This document shows, piece after piece, positions 51,481 through 60,098 of a stretch of 64,000 bases of DNA. The stretch's first letter is position 1, and every line of letters begins with the position of its first letter. This DNA is from Lachnospiraceae bacterium (GTDB taxonomy: Bacteria > Bacillota > Clostridia > Lachnospirales > Lachnospiraceae): the NCBI GenBank assembly GCA_017443065.1, contig JAFSPF010000113.1:1-64000 (forward strand). The letters run 5' to 3'. Both the position numbers and the translations under genes were made by a program. The notes beneath the pieces were generated by a model, which did not search any database, was not told where the DNA came from, and was given only the letters and a program-made list of their open reading frames with translations.

Positions 51481-52056
51481 TCAGCCGATATGCGTCTCGT
51501 CCGGTTCTCCGTAGCTCAGCACCTTCTTCGGACACTTGCCGATACAGATGCCGCACTTGATGCACTTCTCGTGATCGATCTCCCAGACCTTGTTCGGCCG
51601 GTCGACGTTGATCGTCTGCTGCGGGCAGTTGCGCATGCAGAGGCCGCAGAAGATACATCCGCCGATCTCGCAGACGATTTCGCCCTCGATATCCTTGATG
51701 AAGCTGGTGCCGGTGGTACAGAGCTTTTCCGCATCCTCCTCCACCATATGATAATCCTGCGAGAGCTTGATGGAGCAGTCATCGCAGAACTCCTCGCACA
51801 TGCCGCAGAAGGTGCAGCTCGTCAGATCGAAGGTGCGCTTGACGTTCTTTCCGCCCTCGGCCGGCGTCTCCTCGCGCGTGATCGCGCCCGGGGAGCAGAC
51901 CTTGATGCACATGCCGCAGTCCACGCATTTCTCCGGATAAAACTCGATGCGCCCGCGGTAATTGCCGAGGCCCTTTGCTGCCGGGTTCGGAAAGGCTTCC
52001 GTCGACGGCTTGTTGACGATATTGCTCGCTGCTTTTTTCAAAAACGGAAACATCAT
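51481..52056 (-). CDS. Hydrogenase ferredoxin-like subunit with four [4Fe-4S] motifs (MbhN position)
   Basis: A 191-residue iron-sulfur subunit that should receive electrons from reduced ferredoxin. Four complete CxxCxxCxxxC motifs are visible: CVDCGMCIKVC (44-54), CTFCGMCEEFC, CIFCGLCMRNC and CIKCGICIGKC. MbhN/NuoI/EchF subunits usually carry two clusters, so this is an enlarged version. ATG 52056 has GGAGG upstream and overlaps the mbhJ stop (ATGA). Last gene of the hydrogenase operon. Whether all four clusters sit in the main electron path cannot be read from sequence. Confidence 0.88.
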   Translation of the reverse strand: MMFPFLKKAASNIVNKPSTEAFPNPAAKGLGNYRGRIEFYPEKCVDCGMCIKVCSPGAITREETPAEGGKNVKRTFDLTSCTFCGMCEEFCDDCSIKLSQDYHMVEEDAEKLCTTGTSFIKDIEGEIVCEIGGCIFCGLCMRNCPQQTINVDRPNKVWEIDHEKCIKCGICIGKCPKKVLSYGEPDETHIG

Positions 52057-52499
52057 TTTCCCATCACCTCCCGTTTTTTCTTTAAGATCTGTGCCGCCTG
52101 GTACAGTCCTTCCATGATGGCCTCGGGCTTTGGCGTGCAGCCCGCAACGGACACGTCCACATGCACGTATTTTTCCAGCGGTCCTTCGATCGAATAACTG
52201 CCCTTGAAGACGTTGCCCGAGCGCGGGCAGGAGCCTATGGAAACGACACACTTCGGTTCCGGCACCTGGGCGAGTGTGCGGACCAGCCTGTCCTTCGACT
52301 GCGAGGTGATCGGACCCGACACCACAACGATATCCGCGTGACGCGGCGTCCCCGCCAGCTTGAAGCCGAAGCGCTCCGCGTCATAGCGCGGCGTCAGGCA
52401 GGCCACCAGCTCGATATCACAGCCGTTGCAGGAACCGGAGTTGATATGGTAGAGCCACGGCGATTTCATCGCGCTTTTGCTCATTAACTTTCTGAACAT
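52053..52499 (-). CDS. mbhJ: Energy-converting hydrogenase small subunit (MbhJ/EchC/NuoB-like)
   Basis: A 148-residue subunit holding the [4Fe-4S] cluster next to the NiFe site. The cluster ligands are in CNGCD (about 24-28), GSCPRSG and GCTPKP. This matches group 4 hydrogenases and NuoB of complex I. AGGAGGAAGG precedes ATG 52499. It lies between mbhM and the four-cluster ferredoxin gene, overlapping the latter by 4 nt. Confidence 0.92.
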   Translation of the reverse strand: MFRKLMSKSAMKSPWLYHINSGSCNGCDIELVACLTPRYDAERFGFKLAGTPRHADIVVVSGPITSQSKDRLVRTLAQVPEPKCVVSIGSCPRSGNVFKGSYSIEGPLEKYVHVDVSVAGCTPKPEAIMEGLYQAAQILKKKREVMGK

Positions 52500-52519
52500 A
52501 AAACCTTCCTCCTATCTCT

Positions 52520-53485
52520 TTACAGTCCTAACCACACCAGAATCAGGCTCGACAGCGCAAGACCGGTAACGATCGTCCAGTAGAACTTGAACAGATGCTC
52601 AATCTTCAAACGCGCCGTCACCGCATGGACCGTGGTCATGCAGAGTATCGTCAGCACCGTGCAGATCGCGACAAAGAGCAGCGCGTCCGCCCAATAATAT
52701 CCGGTACGGAACTGTCCGAGGAAGAGTGAGGTAAAGAGCCCCGTCATGATGATCATTTTCATCGCGGTGTTCAGCTTGAAGACCGCCAGCGGTGCGCCGG
52801 AGTATTCGATCAGGGGACCTTCGCAGATCTCCGTCTCCGCCTCTGCCACATCAAAGGGCTGCATCCCGACTTCCGCGGGAATAATCAGGAGGAAGGCGAT
52901 CGCCGCGGGAATCATGCTCCACTGGAAGAGCATGTGTCCGTTTTCCACCTGCCATTGCGAAATCTGTTCCATCGAAAAGACGAGGGTGGAGCCGCCCACC
53001 TTTCTGGCCACCGCAAGGAGCACCAGCACGAAGGGCAGTTCATAGCTCATCATTGTCACCATCTCACGCGAGACGCCGATGCCGGCGTAGGGTGAGCCGG
53101 AAGCGGAGCCTCCCACAATCAGCGCCACACCGCCGATCGTAATCAGATAGAGGATGACGATCAGATCGGCGCTGCCCGAAACGGCGGTGAAGCCGAAGAT
53201 CGGGATGAAGAGCATGATGATCGCAAGGGACACAAAGCCGATCACGGGCGCCGCCAGGAACACGAACTTGTTGGCCGCGTGCGGGATGATCGTCTCCTTC
53301 CCCAGCAGCTTGAAGAAATCATACATGGGCTGTCGGATCGGCGGACCGATGCGCCTCTGCATGTGGGCGATCACCTTGCGGTCAACACCCGCAAGGAACA
53401 GTCCCACAACGCTCGTAAAAAGCGCACCGGGAAAGATCAGGATATAGAATGCCGTCCATAAAATGTATTGTGCAGTTTCCGGCAT
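52520..53485 (-). CDS. mbhM: Hydrogenase membrane anchor subunit (MbhM/EchB/NuoH-like)
   Basis: A 321-residue membrane protein with about eight helices, connecting the hydrogenase arm to the ion-pumping arm. The NuoH-type signatures are visible: RIGPPIRQPMYDFFKL near residue 43-58 and the cytoplasmic acidic loop with VAEAETEICEGPLIEYSG. Gap to mbhJ is 20 nt and to mbhH 12 nt. In other group 4 enzymes this subunit sits at the interface where redox energy is passed to proton/sodium transfer. Confidence 0.93.
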   Translation of the reverse strand: MPETAQYILWTAFYILIFPGALFTSVVGLFLAGVDRKVIAHMQRRIGPPIRQPMYDFFKLLGKETIIPHAANKFVFLAAPVIGFVSLAIIMLFIPIFGFTAVSGSADLIVILYLITIGGVALIVGGSASGSPYAGIGVSREMVTMMSYELPFVLVLLAVARKVGGSTLVFSMEQISQWQVENGHMLFQWSMIPAAIAFLLIIPAEVGMQPFDVAEAETEICEGPLIEYSGAPLAVFKLNTAMKMIIMTGLFTSLFLGQFRTGYYWADALLFVAICTVLTILCMTTVHAVTARLKIEHLFKFYWTIVTGLALSSLILVWLGL

Positions 53486-53497
53486 GGTTGCTTCCTC

Positions 53498-55411
53498 CTA
53501 TATTAAGAATATGAACATGACAATCACGATCACGCCGACCGCGATCACCGCCATGTTGGTGTAATCCGTCACGATACCCGAGTGCAGCTTGTCCATCACC
53601 CGGTAATAGGCCTTCCAGTTTTTCTTGAAGCCCCAGAAGAGATCGCTTCCTCCGACCTGCGAATACAGCTCCTGTTCGCCGGAGAAGAAGGTCGCGTACT
53701 TCGGATCCGCAACGGCGCCCTCTTCGAGCACCCTGCCGCGGCTTCCCTTGCCGGCCATGATCACGACCGCGGCCGCCACAAAGACCACCACAAAGAGCAC
53801 GAGCCACAGCAGCGGATCCCAGAAGCTGAATTGCACTTCCTGCACCGGGATGTTCGTCACACCGGCCGCCGCCGCGTAACCGTCGCCCATCATCTTGTCG
53901 ATATAATTCGTAACGTTCACCGTCGCGTCCACCGCCGGATGCAGCAGGTAGCGGTTCACCAGCGGATAGAACAGACCGGCCGCGGAGCAGAGCAGCGCCA
54001 TCAGGAACATCGGCAGCCGCATCAGGAAGGGCGGCTCCTGCACATGCGCGTGCTCTTCTCTCAGCTGTCCGAAGAAGACCGCCTGCGTGACCTTGATGAA
54101 GCTTGCCAGCGTCATGACGGAAACGATCAGTCCCGCCACCGTCACGATCACATAGAGGAAGTTACCGCTCTCCACCGCCTTCGTGTAGGCCGCCTGGTAG
54201 ATGATCCACTTCGAGGCAAAGCCGTTGAAGGGCGGGATGCCGGAGATCGCCGCGGCGCCCGCGAGGAAATAAAGCGTCGTGCGCGGCATCCGTTTGGAAA
54301 GACCGCCCAGAGCGTCAAGGTTTGTCGTCCCTGCCTGCTTTAAGACCGCACCGGCCGTTAAGAAGAGCAGTCCCTTGAACAGCGTGTGGTTCATGGCATG
54401 GAAGAGACCGCCGGTTAAGCCCAGTGTCGAGCCGAGGCCGACCGCCATGATCACGTAGCCGATCTGCGAGATCGAGTGATAGGCGAGCAGCCGTTTGAAT
54501 TCATGCTGCGCGAGCGCCATCGTGACACCCACAAACATCGTCAGCGTGCCGAAGATCACAAGCAGCATCTGCAGGGCGCTTGCGTCCATCGCGCGGAAGA
54601 CGATATAGACCATGCGGATCATGCCGTAAACACCCGCCTTGTTGACCATGCCCGAGAAGACCATGGAGGCGGCCGTCGGCGCCACCGCGTAGGAATCCGC
54701 CGCCGGCGTGTGGAAGGGCACCATGTAGCTCTTCACACCGAAGCCCGCCACGATCAGCGCAAAGGCCATGACCGTTGTCGGCGAAAGCCCGCCGGAAAGG
54801 ATTGCGGAAAGCTGCGCCATGTTCAGCGTGTGGCATTCCGCATACAGCAGCGCGATGCCGGCAAGATTTAAGGACGAACCGATGCTTCCGATCACGAGGT
54901 ACTTGAACGCACCCTCGAGCGCACCCTCCGTACCGTTGCGGAAGGCCGTCAGCGCGACGGAGGCGAAGGTCATGATTTCGATCATGACAAACATATTGAA
55001 GATGTCACCCGTCAGCACAAGACCCAGGACCGAGCCCGAAAGCATCAGGAAGAGGGTGTAGTAATGACCGAGGTGATGATCGTCCTTCATGTAAGAGATG
55101 GAGTACACCGCGGAGAGCCAGAAGGTGCAGACCACGAGCAGCGCAAAGAAGAGCGAGAGCGCGTCCACCTCATAGCCGATACCGATCGCATAGCCCGCAA
55201 CCGGTTCCCAGTTACCCATCCAGTAGGAAATCACTTCGCCCTTGATCAGTACGGCCGGGATCAGCGCAAAGATCAGCGCGGCCGAAACCGTCACGGCAAC
55301 AATCGTAATAAAGTTCCGGATGGCGGCGATCTTCGAACCGAAGATCTCCACCAGGAATGCGGACAGGAATAAGAGCATGACCGCCAAGACAGGAAAGTTC
55401 TGAATATTCAT
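53498..55411 (-). CDS. mbhH: MrpD/NuoL-type ion-pumping subunit MbhH with C-terminal extension
   Basis: A 637-residue polytopic antiporter-like protein of the proton-conducting transporter family. It has about fourteen membrane helices with the family's conserved Lys/Glu-containing helices (for example GFGVKSYMVPFHTPAADSY). MrpD and MbhH are usually about 500 residues. Here an extra ~110 residues include a helix at about 515-535, a soluble piece with SDLFWGFKKNWKAYY and a terminal helix. That tail resembles the NuoL-type lateral-helix end and may replace the separate MbhI subunit, for which no gene is present. It overlaps mbhG by 4 nt. Confidence 0.9.
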   Translation of the reverse strand: MNIQNFPVLAVMLLFLSAFLVEIFGSKIAAIRNFITIVAVTVSAALIFALIPAVLIKGEVISYWMGNWEPVAGYAIGIGYEVDALSLFFALLVVCTFWLSAVYSISYMKDDHHLGHYYTLFLMLSGSVLGLVLTGDIFNMFVMIEIMTFASVALTAFRNGTEGALEGAFKYLVIGSIGSSLNLAGIALLYAECHTLNMAQLSAILSGGLSPTTVMAFALIVAGFGVKSYMVPFHTPAADSYAVAPTAASMVFSGMVNKAGVYGMIRMVYIVFRAMDASALQMLLVIFGTLTMFVGVTMALAQHEFKRLLAYHSISQIGYVIMAVGLGSTLGLTGGLFHAMNHTLFKGLLFLTAGAVLKQAGTTNLDALGGLSKRMPRTTLYFLAGAAAISGIPPFNGFASKWIIYQAAYTKAVESGNFLYVIVTVAGLIVSVMTLASFIKVTQAVFFGQLREEHAHVQEPPFLMRLPMFLMALLCSAAGLFYPLVNRYLLHPAVDATVNVTNYIDKMMGDGYAAAAGVTNIPVQEVQFSFWDPLLWLVLFVVVFVAAAVVIMAGKGSRGRVLEEGAVADPKYATFFSGEQELYSQVGGSDLFWGFKKNWKAYYRVMDKLHSGIVTDYTNMAVIAVGVIVIVMFIFLI

Positions 55412-55767
55412 CCGCGTAACCTCCTGACTTCGTCCGCATTCACCGAACGATATTTTCTGTAGATCATGATGACCAGCGAAAGCGCCATCGCCTCCACGCA
55501 GGCACCGATAACGATGCTGGTCAGCGTGAGCGCCTGCGGCACCGGGTCAACGAAGTAACCACTCGCCACACCGTTTAAGAGGTCGGAGAGCTGGTAGATC
55601 GGCGCCGTGCCGCCCTCGTTGAAGCCGAAGCTGACGATGAGGAGGTTCACGCCGTAATCAATCAGACCCATGCCCAGCACGATCTTGATCAGGTTCTTCT
55701 TCGTGCAGACCGTATAGAGGCCGAGCGCAATCAATACGAAGGATGCGATATAGTTAACAATCATCAT
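55408..55767 (-). CDS. mbhG: MrpC/NuoK-like subunit MbhG
   Basis: A 119-residue membrane protein with three helices (about 5-25, 30-50, 77-100), matching MnhC/MrpC of sodium-proton antiporters and NuoK. The start ATG 55767 overlaps the preceding MrpB-like stop, and the end overlaps mbhH by 4 nt. Part of the ion-translocating arm. Confidence 0.9.
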   Translation of the reverse strand: MMIVNYIASFVLIALGLYTVCTKKNLIKIVLGMGLIDYGVNLLIVSFGFNEGGTAPIYQLSDLLNGVASGYFVDPVPQALTLTSIVIGACVEAMALSLVIMIYRKYRSVNADEVRRLRG

Positions 55768-56321
55768 GATACCGCCTCCTTTTCCTTTTGTTCCGTGTGC
55801 AGGGTTTCATTCAATGTCTCTTTCACCTCAATCTGTTCTTTGGTTTCCGTGGCAGCGGGCTTTGCAGGCTCCGGGTCCGGCGCGAGAATGCCGAGCAGGA
55901 GCAGAAGCAGGAAGCCCACACCCGTCAGCACCTTGAAGCCGACCGCGTAGCTCATGTAGGTGATCGTGCCGGCACTGATCAGATCGCCGACTTCGCCGTT
56001 GTCAAAGAAAATGTTGCGGCAGAAATTGGCACCGCCGATGATGCCGAGCAGTCCCAGGAACACATAGAGCGATGCGCCCAGCGCCTCGCCGACGCGCAGC
56101 GTTTCGGAACGCAGCGCACGGGAAACGATGTGGAAACCGTAGCCTAAGTAGATCATGATGGCAGCGCTTGCCACGATGACGCCGCCCTGGAATCCGCCGC
56201 CCGGGCTCACCGTGCCGAAAAGGATCACGTAGAGTCCGAAGGTGATCGCGAAGGGCAGGAACTTGTCCGCGCCGCATTTCACGATGATATTCTTTTCTTT
56301 AATACCGTCTTTGAATTTCAT
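55764..56321 (-). CDS. mbhF: MrpB-like subunit MbhF
   Basis: A 185-residue membrane protein of the MnhB family with four helices. The signature SPGGGFQGG near residue 45-53 is intact. A C-terminal charged tail of about 35 residues (Glu/Thr/Lys) is unusual and probably cytoplasmic. It overlaps both neighbours by 4 nt, indicating translational coupling. Confidence 0.9.
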   Translation of the reverse strand: MKFKDGIKEKNIIVKCGADKFLPFAITFGLYVILFGTVSPGGGFQGGVIVASAAIMIYLGYGFHIVSRALRSETLRVGEALGASLYVFLGLLGIIGGANFCRNIFFDNGEVGDLISAGTITYMSYAVGFKVLTGVGFLLLLLLGILAPDPEPAKPAATETKEQIEVKETLNETLHTEQKEKEAVS

Positions 56322-56683
56322 GCCGCGGCATCCTCCTTTCCTTCCTTTTTCTTTGCGTGTGATCTGGAGAGGATCACGAAGGAGCCGGCGATTGCCGTCA
56401 GCAGGATGAAGGATTCACCCAGCGTGTCATAGCCGCGGAAGTCAAAGACCACCGCCGCGACGTTGTTGGCCGCCATCGTCCGTTCCAGGTTTTCGTCCAC
56501 GATGACGTCCGCGACGCCCTCCGCGTCGGAGACATCATAGGAAGACGGGTCATTGTAAAGTGCGACGACATTGGTATCCGAGCCGTCGTAGGTCACTTCG
56601 TCGAAATAATAAGCATGGCGCACCGCAGCGATGCCGCAGCCCAATATGACGAGAAGCGAAATCAGCATCAGTGTTTTTTTCAT
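56318..56683 (-). CDS. mbhE: Membrane-bound hydrogenase subunit MbhE
   Basis: A 121-residue protein with an N-terminal helix (4-22), an outside loop of about 60 residues and a second helix near 92-110. The conserved FDFRGYDTLGES segment identifies the MbhE family (the part that in Mrp forms the end of MrpA). It overlaps mbhD and mbhF by 4 nt each. Confidence 0.88.
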   Translation of the reverse strand: MKKTLMLISLLVILGCGIAAVRHAYYFDEVTYDGSDTNVVALYNDPSSYDVSDAEGVADVIVDENLERTMAANNVAAVVFDFRGYDTLGESFILLTAIAGSFVILSRSHAKKKEGKEDAAA

Positions 56684-56937
56684 CGCTCCTCCTCCTGTTT
56701 CGGTGTCGTTTTCTTCACCGCAATCACAAAGATTGTCGTGCTCAGCACCGCGCCCACGGCCGCTTCCGCGATCGCGACGTCCGGCGCCTGCAGCATGATG
56801 AACTCCAGCGCCACAAAGGCACCGCAGCTGCCCAGGGCCAGCACGCTCGACAATGTGTTTTCAAAAACAACCGCACAGACCGCCGTGACCAGAATCCCGA
56901 TCACGATGATCGTGTTCAAAACAAATACCGCACTCAT
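56680..56937 (-). CDS. mbhD: Membrane-bound hydrogenase subunit MbhD (DUF4040)
   Basis: An 85-residue protein with three hydrophobic helices. The segment QAPDVAIAEAAVG is typical of the DUF4040/MbhD family, equivalent to an internal part of MrpA. Co-translated with neighbours through 4-nt overlaps. Confidence 0.88.
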   Translation of the reverse strand: MSAVFVLNTIIVIGILVTAVCAVVFENTLSSVLALGSCGAFVALEFIMLQAPDVAIAEAAVGAVLSTTIFVIAVKKTTPKQEEER

Positions 56938-57332
56938 GCCGACACCTCCTCTTCCACCGCATCCGGTACCGTTTCCTGCGGCAGATCCTCCACCAGATCC
57001 TCGCCGTATTTATCCACGGACATTTTCTTATCGGGTCTGACGCCGTGACGGTACGCGCCCTTTGCAATCGCGTGTCCCGCGATCGGGCTGGTCACGATGT
57101 AAAAGATGCCCATGATTCCCAGCTTGATCGCAAACGCGCTGTCACCGAGAATAAAGAGCGAATGCAGGATGCCGCCGATGATGACGCCGAGGACGCCCAG
57201 GGTCGAGATGTTTGTCGAGGACTGCATTCTGCAGAAGGCATCCGGCATGCGCAGCATCCCGACGACGCCCGCAAAGGCGAAGAAGACGCTGATTCCGATA
57301 AAGACATCGATGACGATTCTCAATGCTTCCAT
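56934..57332 (-). CDS. mbhC: MrpG-like subunit MbhC
   Basis: A 132-residue MnhG-family protein with three helices (about 6-27, 42-62, 68-90) and an acidic C-terminal tail. The signature GMLRMPDAFCRMQ is present. ATG 57332 shares a base with the upstream TGA stop and has GGGAGG 5 nt before it; a much longer open frame reaching further upstream overlaps the mbhB gene and is not used. Confidence 0.88.
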   Translation of the reverse strand: MEALRIVIDVFIGISVFFAFAGVVGMLRMPDAFCRMQSSTNISTLGVLGVIIGGILHSLFILGDSAFAIKLGIMGIFYIVTSPIAGHAIAKGAYRHGVRPDKKMSVDKYGEDLVEDLPQETVPDAVEEEVSA

Positions 57333-57592
57333 CACAGCCTCCCTTCCAGATAACGCGCCACGATCGTGGAACCGATGAATCCGAGCAGCGCCGTGATCAG
57401 TGCGATGTCCAGGAACACGCTTCTGCCGCTGTAGAGCGCAAAGAGAATGAGCGCCATGTCCGCCAGGATATCGATCGAATCCGCGGCGACCGCCCGGTCC
57501 GCGACGCTCGGTCCCTGGATGAATCGAAACAGCAGACAGCAGGCCAGCACGATAAAGCAAATCGCGAAAAATACCAGTTCTTGCATGATCAT
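57332..57592 (-). CDS. mbhB: MrpF-like subunit MbhB
   Basis: An 86-residue MnhF-family protein with three helices and the conserved RFIQGPSVADRAVAAD segment after helix 1. The start is set at ATG 57592: it overlaps the upstream stop as ATGA and has GGGAGG 8 nt before it, while earlier ATGs are too close to that site. Confidence 0.88.
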   Translation of the reverse strand: MIMQELVFFAICFIVLACCLLFRFIQGPSVADRAVAADSIDILADMALILFALYSGRSVFLDIALITALLGFIGSTIVARYLEGRL

Positions 57593-58134
57593 TTCCATAT
57601 CCTCCCGATCCATTTTTCCAACGTGCCCTTGATGGCATTGCCGGCCTCGACCGGTTCCTCCGTGGCCACGTCAATCCAATGAATGTACATGTTCGTCTGC
57701 CCTTCCTCCTCCGCGATGTCCATCGTGATCGTACCGGGCGTTAAGGTGATGGAATTGGCAAGCATGGACTGTCCGTATTCCGATTTCAGATCCGTCGGTA
57801 TCTTGACGATGCCGGGATTCACCGGAAGCTTCGGGGACAGCGCGCGTCTTGCGACATCCACATTGGCCTTAATCAGTTCGATCGGGAAAATGATGAAACA
57901 GTAGAACAGAAACGGAAGAAATCTGGCGGGGTTCCACAGATAAAACGCACTCTCGTGGATGAAAAACCGTGAGGCGAACAGGCCCACCAGAATCGAAACG
58001 ATGCCTCCGGCGGTGAGGACCTGCCAGGATGCTTCGCCCCGGAAGATTGAAACAATCTGTCCGGTGATCACCATCCAGAACAGGAACATCAGCACCGCGG
58101 TCGACAACACGGCCGGAAAACTGATTTTTTTCAC
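57589..58134 (-). CDS. mbhA: MrpE-like subunit MbhA
   Basis: A 181-residue MnhE-family protein. Two or three N-terminal helices (about 8-28, 36-56, 72-92) are followed by a soluble domain with the family motif ANSITLTPGT. First of the Mrp-like block; it follows hypA by 18 nt and is spaced by 4-nt overlaps from mbhB on. Confidence 0.9.
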   Translation of the reverse strand: MKKISFPAVLSTAVLMFLFWMVITGQIVSIFRGEASWQVLTAGGIVSILVGLFASRFFIHESAFYLWNPARFLPFLFYCFIIFPIELIKANVDVARRALSPKLPVNPGIVKIPTDLKSEYGQSMLANSITLTPGTITMDIAEEEGQTNMYIHWIDVATEEPVEAGNAIKGTLEKWIGRIWK

Positions 58135-58152
58135 TTACTTACCTCCTATCTC

Positions 58153-58497
58153 TTAATCCTCTACTTCCATACGATCCACCAGATATTCCCTGCCGGAAAT
58201 GATCCGGTAATCCGCACTTTCACATTCGGGGCAGCGGTAGGTGCGGGCTTTGACAACACCCTCAAAACCGCAGCTGCCGCATCTGATTTTTACGGGCGTC
58301 TTCTCGATCACGAGCTTCGCGCCCTCCGCGGGCGTTCCCGCCGCCGCCACCTGAAAATATTCCTCCACGATCTGCGGCACAAGCCCCGACATTTCCCCGA
58401 TCTTCAGATACACGGACAAAATCTTTTTTGCCCCCTGTCGCTCTGCTGCCGGGATACAGGTCTGCAATATGCCGTTCACGATGGACATTTCGTGCAT
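58153..58497 (-). CDS. hypA: Hydrogenase nickel-insertion protein HypA
   Basis: A 114-residue nickel metallochaperone. The N-terminal MHEMS gives the nickel-binding His2; the zinc site has CGSC and CPEC (about 73-76 and 89-93). It is inserted between the hydrogenase large subunit gene (1 nt away) and the Mrp-like block, so it is made with its client. The partner GTPase HypB is not found in the window. Confidence 0.95.
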   Translation of the reverse strand: MHEMSIVNGILQTCIPAAERQGAKKILSVYLKIGEMSGLVPQIVEEYFQVAAAGTPAEGAKLVIEKTPVKIRCGSCGFEGVVKARTYRCPECESADYRIISGREYLVDRMEVED

Positions 58498-58498
58498 C

Positions 58499-59581
58499 TT
58501 AACGGTCCATGCAGCTGAAGCAAGGGTCGATACTGGCGATGATCAGACCCGCATCCGCCACGGAATTGCCCTTGAGCATCGTCGGGATCGTCGGCGCGTT
58601 TTTGAAGGTCGGCACGTGAATCGAAACACGCGCCACCTTGTCCGTGCCGTTCGTGACCACCTTATAGGACAGCTGTCCGCGCGGCGCCTCATGACGCATC
58701 ATGTATTCGGCCGGCTTGATCGTCGGGATCTTGGAGCCCAGGTTGATCGGTCCCGCCGGAAGCGAATCCAGCGCCTGCCGGATGATCTTGATGCTCTCGA
58801 TGTTTTCCAGCACGCGCACGACGCAGCGGGCAAACACGTCACAGGTCGGATACACGACCTTCTCAAAGTCAAATTCATCATAGCAGCAGTACGGCGCGTC
58901 AATCCGCACGTCCACCGGCACGTTCGAGGCACGCGCATGCGGGCCGATCGCACCGATGCGGATCGCGTCCTCCGTTGTCAGGACGCCGACGCCCTGCGTA
59001 CGCAGCGCCACCGTTTTGTCGTGTAAGAGGAAATCCGCCAGCGTTTTTGTGGACTCCTCGATCTTGTCCAGGATATCCAGCACCCTGTCGCGCTGGTCCA
59101 GCGTGATATCCCTGCGGGAGCCGCCGTAGGTCACCATGCCGTAGTTGACGCGGTTGCCGGTGAGCTCCTCCAGCGCATCCATGACGGCCTCGCGGTCATC
59201 CCAGGTGTGCATGAAGAGGGAATCATGTCCGATGATGTGCAGCGCGATGCCCAGCCACAGCATGTGGGAGTGAATGCGCTCCAACTCCGCGATGATGACG
59301 CGGATGTACTGCCCGCGCTTCGGCGCCTTGATGCCGCCGCAGGCTTCGCAGGTCATGGCGAAGGTCAGCATGTGCGAGTGCGAGCAGATGCCGCAGACGC
59401 GCTCCACCAGCACCAGCGTCTGGATGATGTTTTTCTGCATGGCCAGCTTTTCGATGCCGCGGTGATTGTAACCGATGAAAATCTCCGCATCCGAAATCAG
59501 TTCGCCTTCCGTGATCAGCTTTGCGTGAATCGGTTCTTCCAGAGAAGGATGATAGGGTCCGATCGGAACAATATAGCTCAT
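58499..59581 (-). CDS. mbhL: Energy-converting [NiFe] hydrogenase large subunit (MbhL/EchE type)
   Basis: A 360-residue catalytic subunit. All four nickel-binding cysteines are present: RVCGICSHSH (about 62-71) and DPCFSC close to the C-terminus, which distinguishes it from NuoD of complex I. The protein ends with DPCFSCMDR, with no peptide beyond it, so no maturation protease is needed; this is known for some group 4 enzymes such as CooH. It overlaps mbhK by 4 nt. It should produce H2 from protons with electrons from ferredoxin. Confidence 0.95.
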   Translation of the reverse strand: MSYIVPIGPYHPSLEEPIHAKLITEGELISDAEIFIGYNHRGIEKLAMQKNIIQTLVLVERVCGICSHSHMLTFAMTCEACGGIKAPKRGQYIRVIIAELERIHSHMLWLGIALHIIGHDSLFMHTWDDREAVMDALEELTGNRVNYGMVTYGGSRRDITLDQRDRVLDILDKIEESTKTLADFLLHDKTVALRTQGVGVLTTEDAIRIGAIGPHARASNVPVDVRIDAPYCCYDEFDFEKVVYPTCDVFARCVVRVLENIESIKIIRQALDSLPAGPINLGSKIPTIKPAEYMMRHEAPRGQLSYKVVTNGTDKVARVSIHVPTFKNAPTIPTMLKGNSVADAGLIIASIDPCFSCMDR

Positions 59582-59982
59582 TGGTTTTCTACCTCCTCTT
59601 TTGTCTTATGTGTTCTTTCAATCAGTTCTTCCATCGGCGTCACAAAAATCTGTCCCTGTCCGTCAAACATCGTATCCGGCATGAACAGACGCTTCGAGGT
59701 GTCCAGTCCCTCAAAGGTGACATCGATCAGTTCGTTCAGCTCCCTCTCCGGCCACTCGGCGGCGAGGTCATAGACCGGCACGATGGACGGCAGGACATTC
59801 TCTCCCTCCACCGTATAGGATTCGATCGTGTCATCGACCTGATACTCATAGGAAATATTGATCTTTCCGTCATCCATGACATAGCCGTGGATCATGGCCA
59901 GAATCACGCCCGCTTCCCGCATGCGCTTTGCGGTGGGGACGATCTCCTCTTTTGTGATGGGAATCTTTTTGTACTCTTGCAT
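59578..59982 (-). CDS. mbhK: Hydrogenase subunit MbhK/EchD (NuoC-like)
   Basis: A 134-residue soluble subunit with the NuoC/30-kDa fold. It interacts with the large subunit; the segment EWPERELNELIDVTFEGLD is typical. It is the first structural gene of the operon; GAGGAG lies 6 nt upstream of ATG 59982, and a TATAAT promoter element at 60025-60030 marks the operon start. Confidence 0.88.
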   Translation of the reverse strand: MQEYKKIPITKEEIVPTAKRMREAGVILAMIHGYVMDDGKINISYEYQVDDTIESYTVEGENVLPSIVPVYDLAAEWPERELNELIDVTFEGLDTSKRLFMPDTMFDGQGQIFVTPMEELIERTHKTKEEVENQ

Positions 59983-60024
59983 GATGTCTCCTCACTGTTT
60001 TTTGACTGTTGGTATTACTTCTAT

Positions 60025-60030
60025 ATTATA
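60025..60030 (-). promoter_or_regulatory. -10 element of the hydrogenase operon
   Basis: TATAAT on the minus strand, 42 nt upstream of mbhK. The area 17 bp upstream reads AATGGT, a weak -35, so an activator may be required. The spacer region contains GGGCCGTTTAGGC, a possible small stem, but no Rex- or FNR-type box is evident. An independent promoter after hypE means the structural genes need not depend on the hyp transcript. Confidence 0.45.
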
Positions 60031-60098
60031 ATGCCTAAACGGCCCAAACCATTCTATCATAAAGCCGATATAAAGAAAAGCGAAACAAAATCTTCCTG

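Noticed and set aside
58499..59581. Large subunit considered as complex I NuoD
   Set aside because: Both CxxC pairs for the NiFe site are present and hyp genes are adjacent, so it is a hydrogenase subunit.
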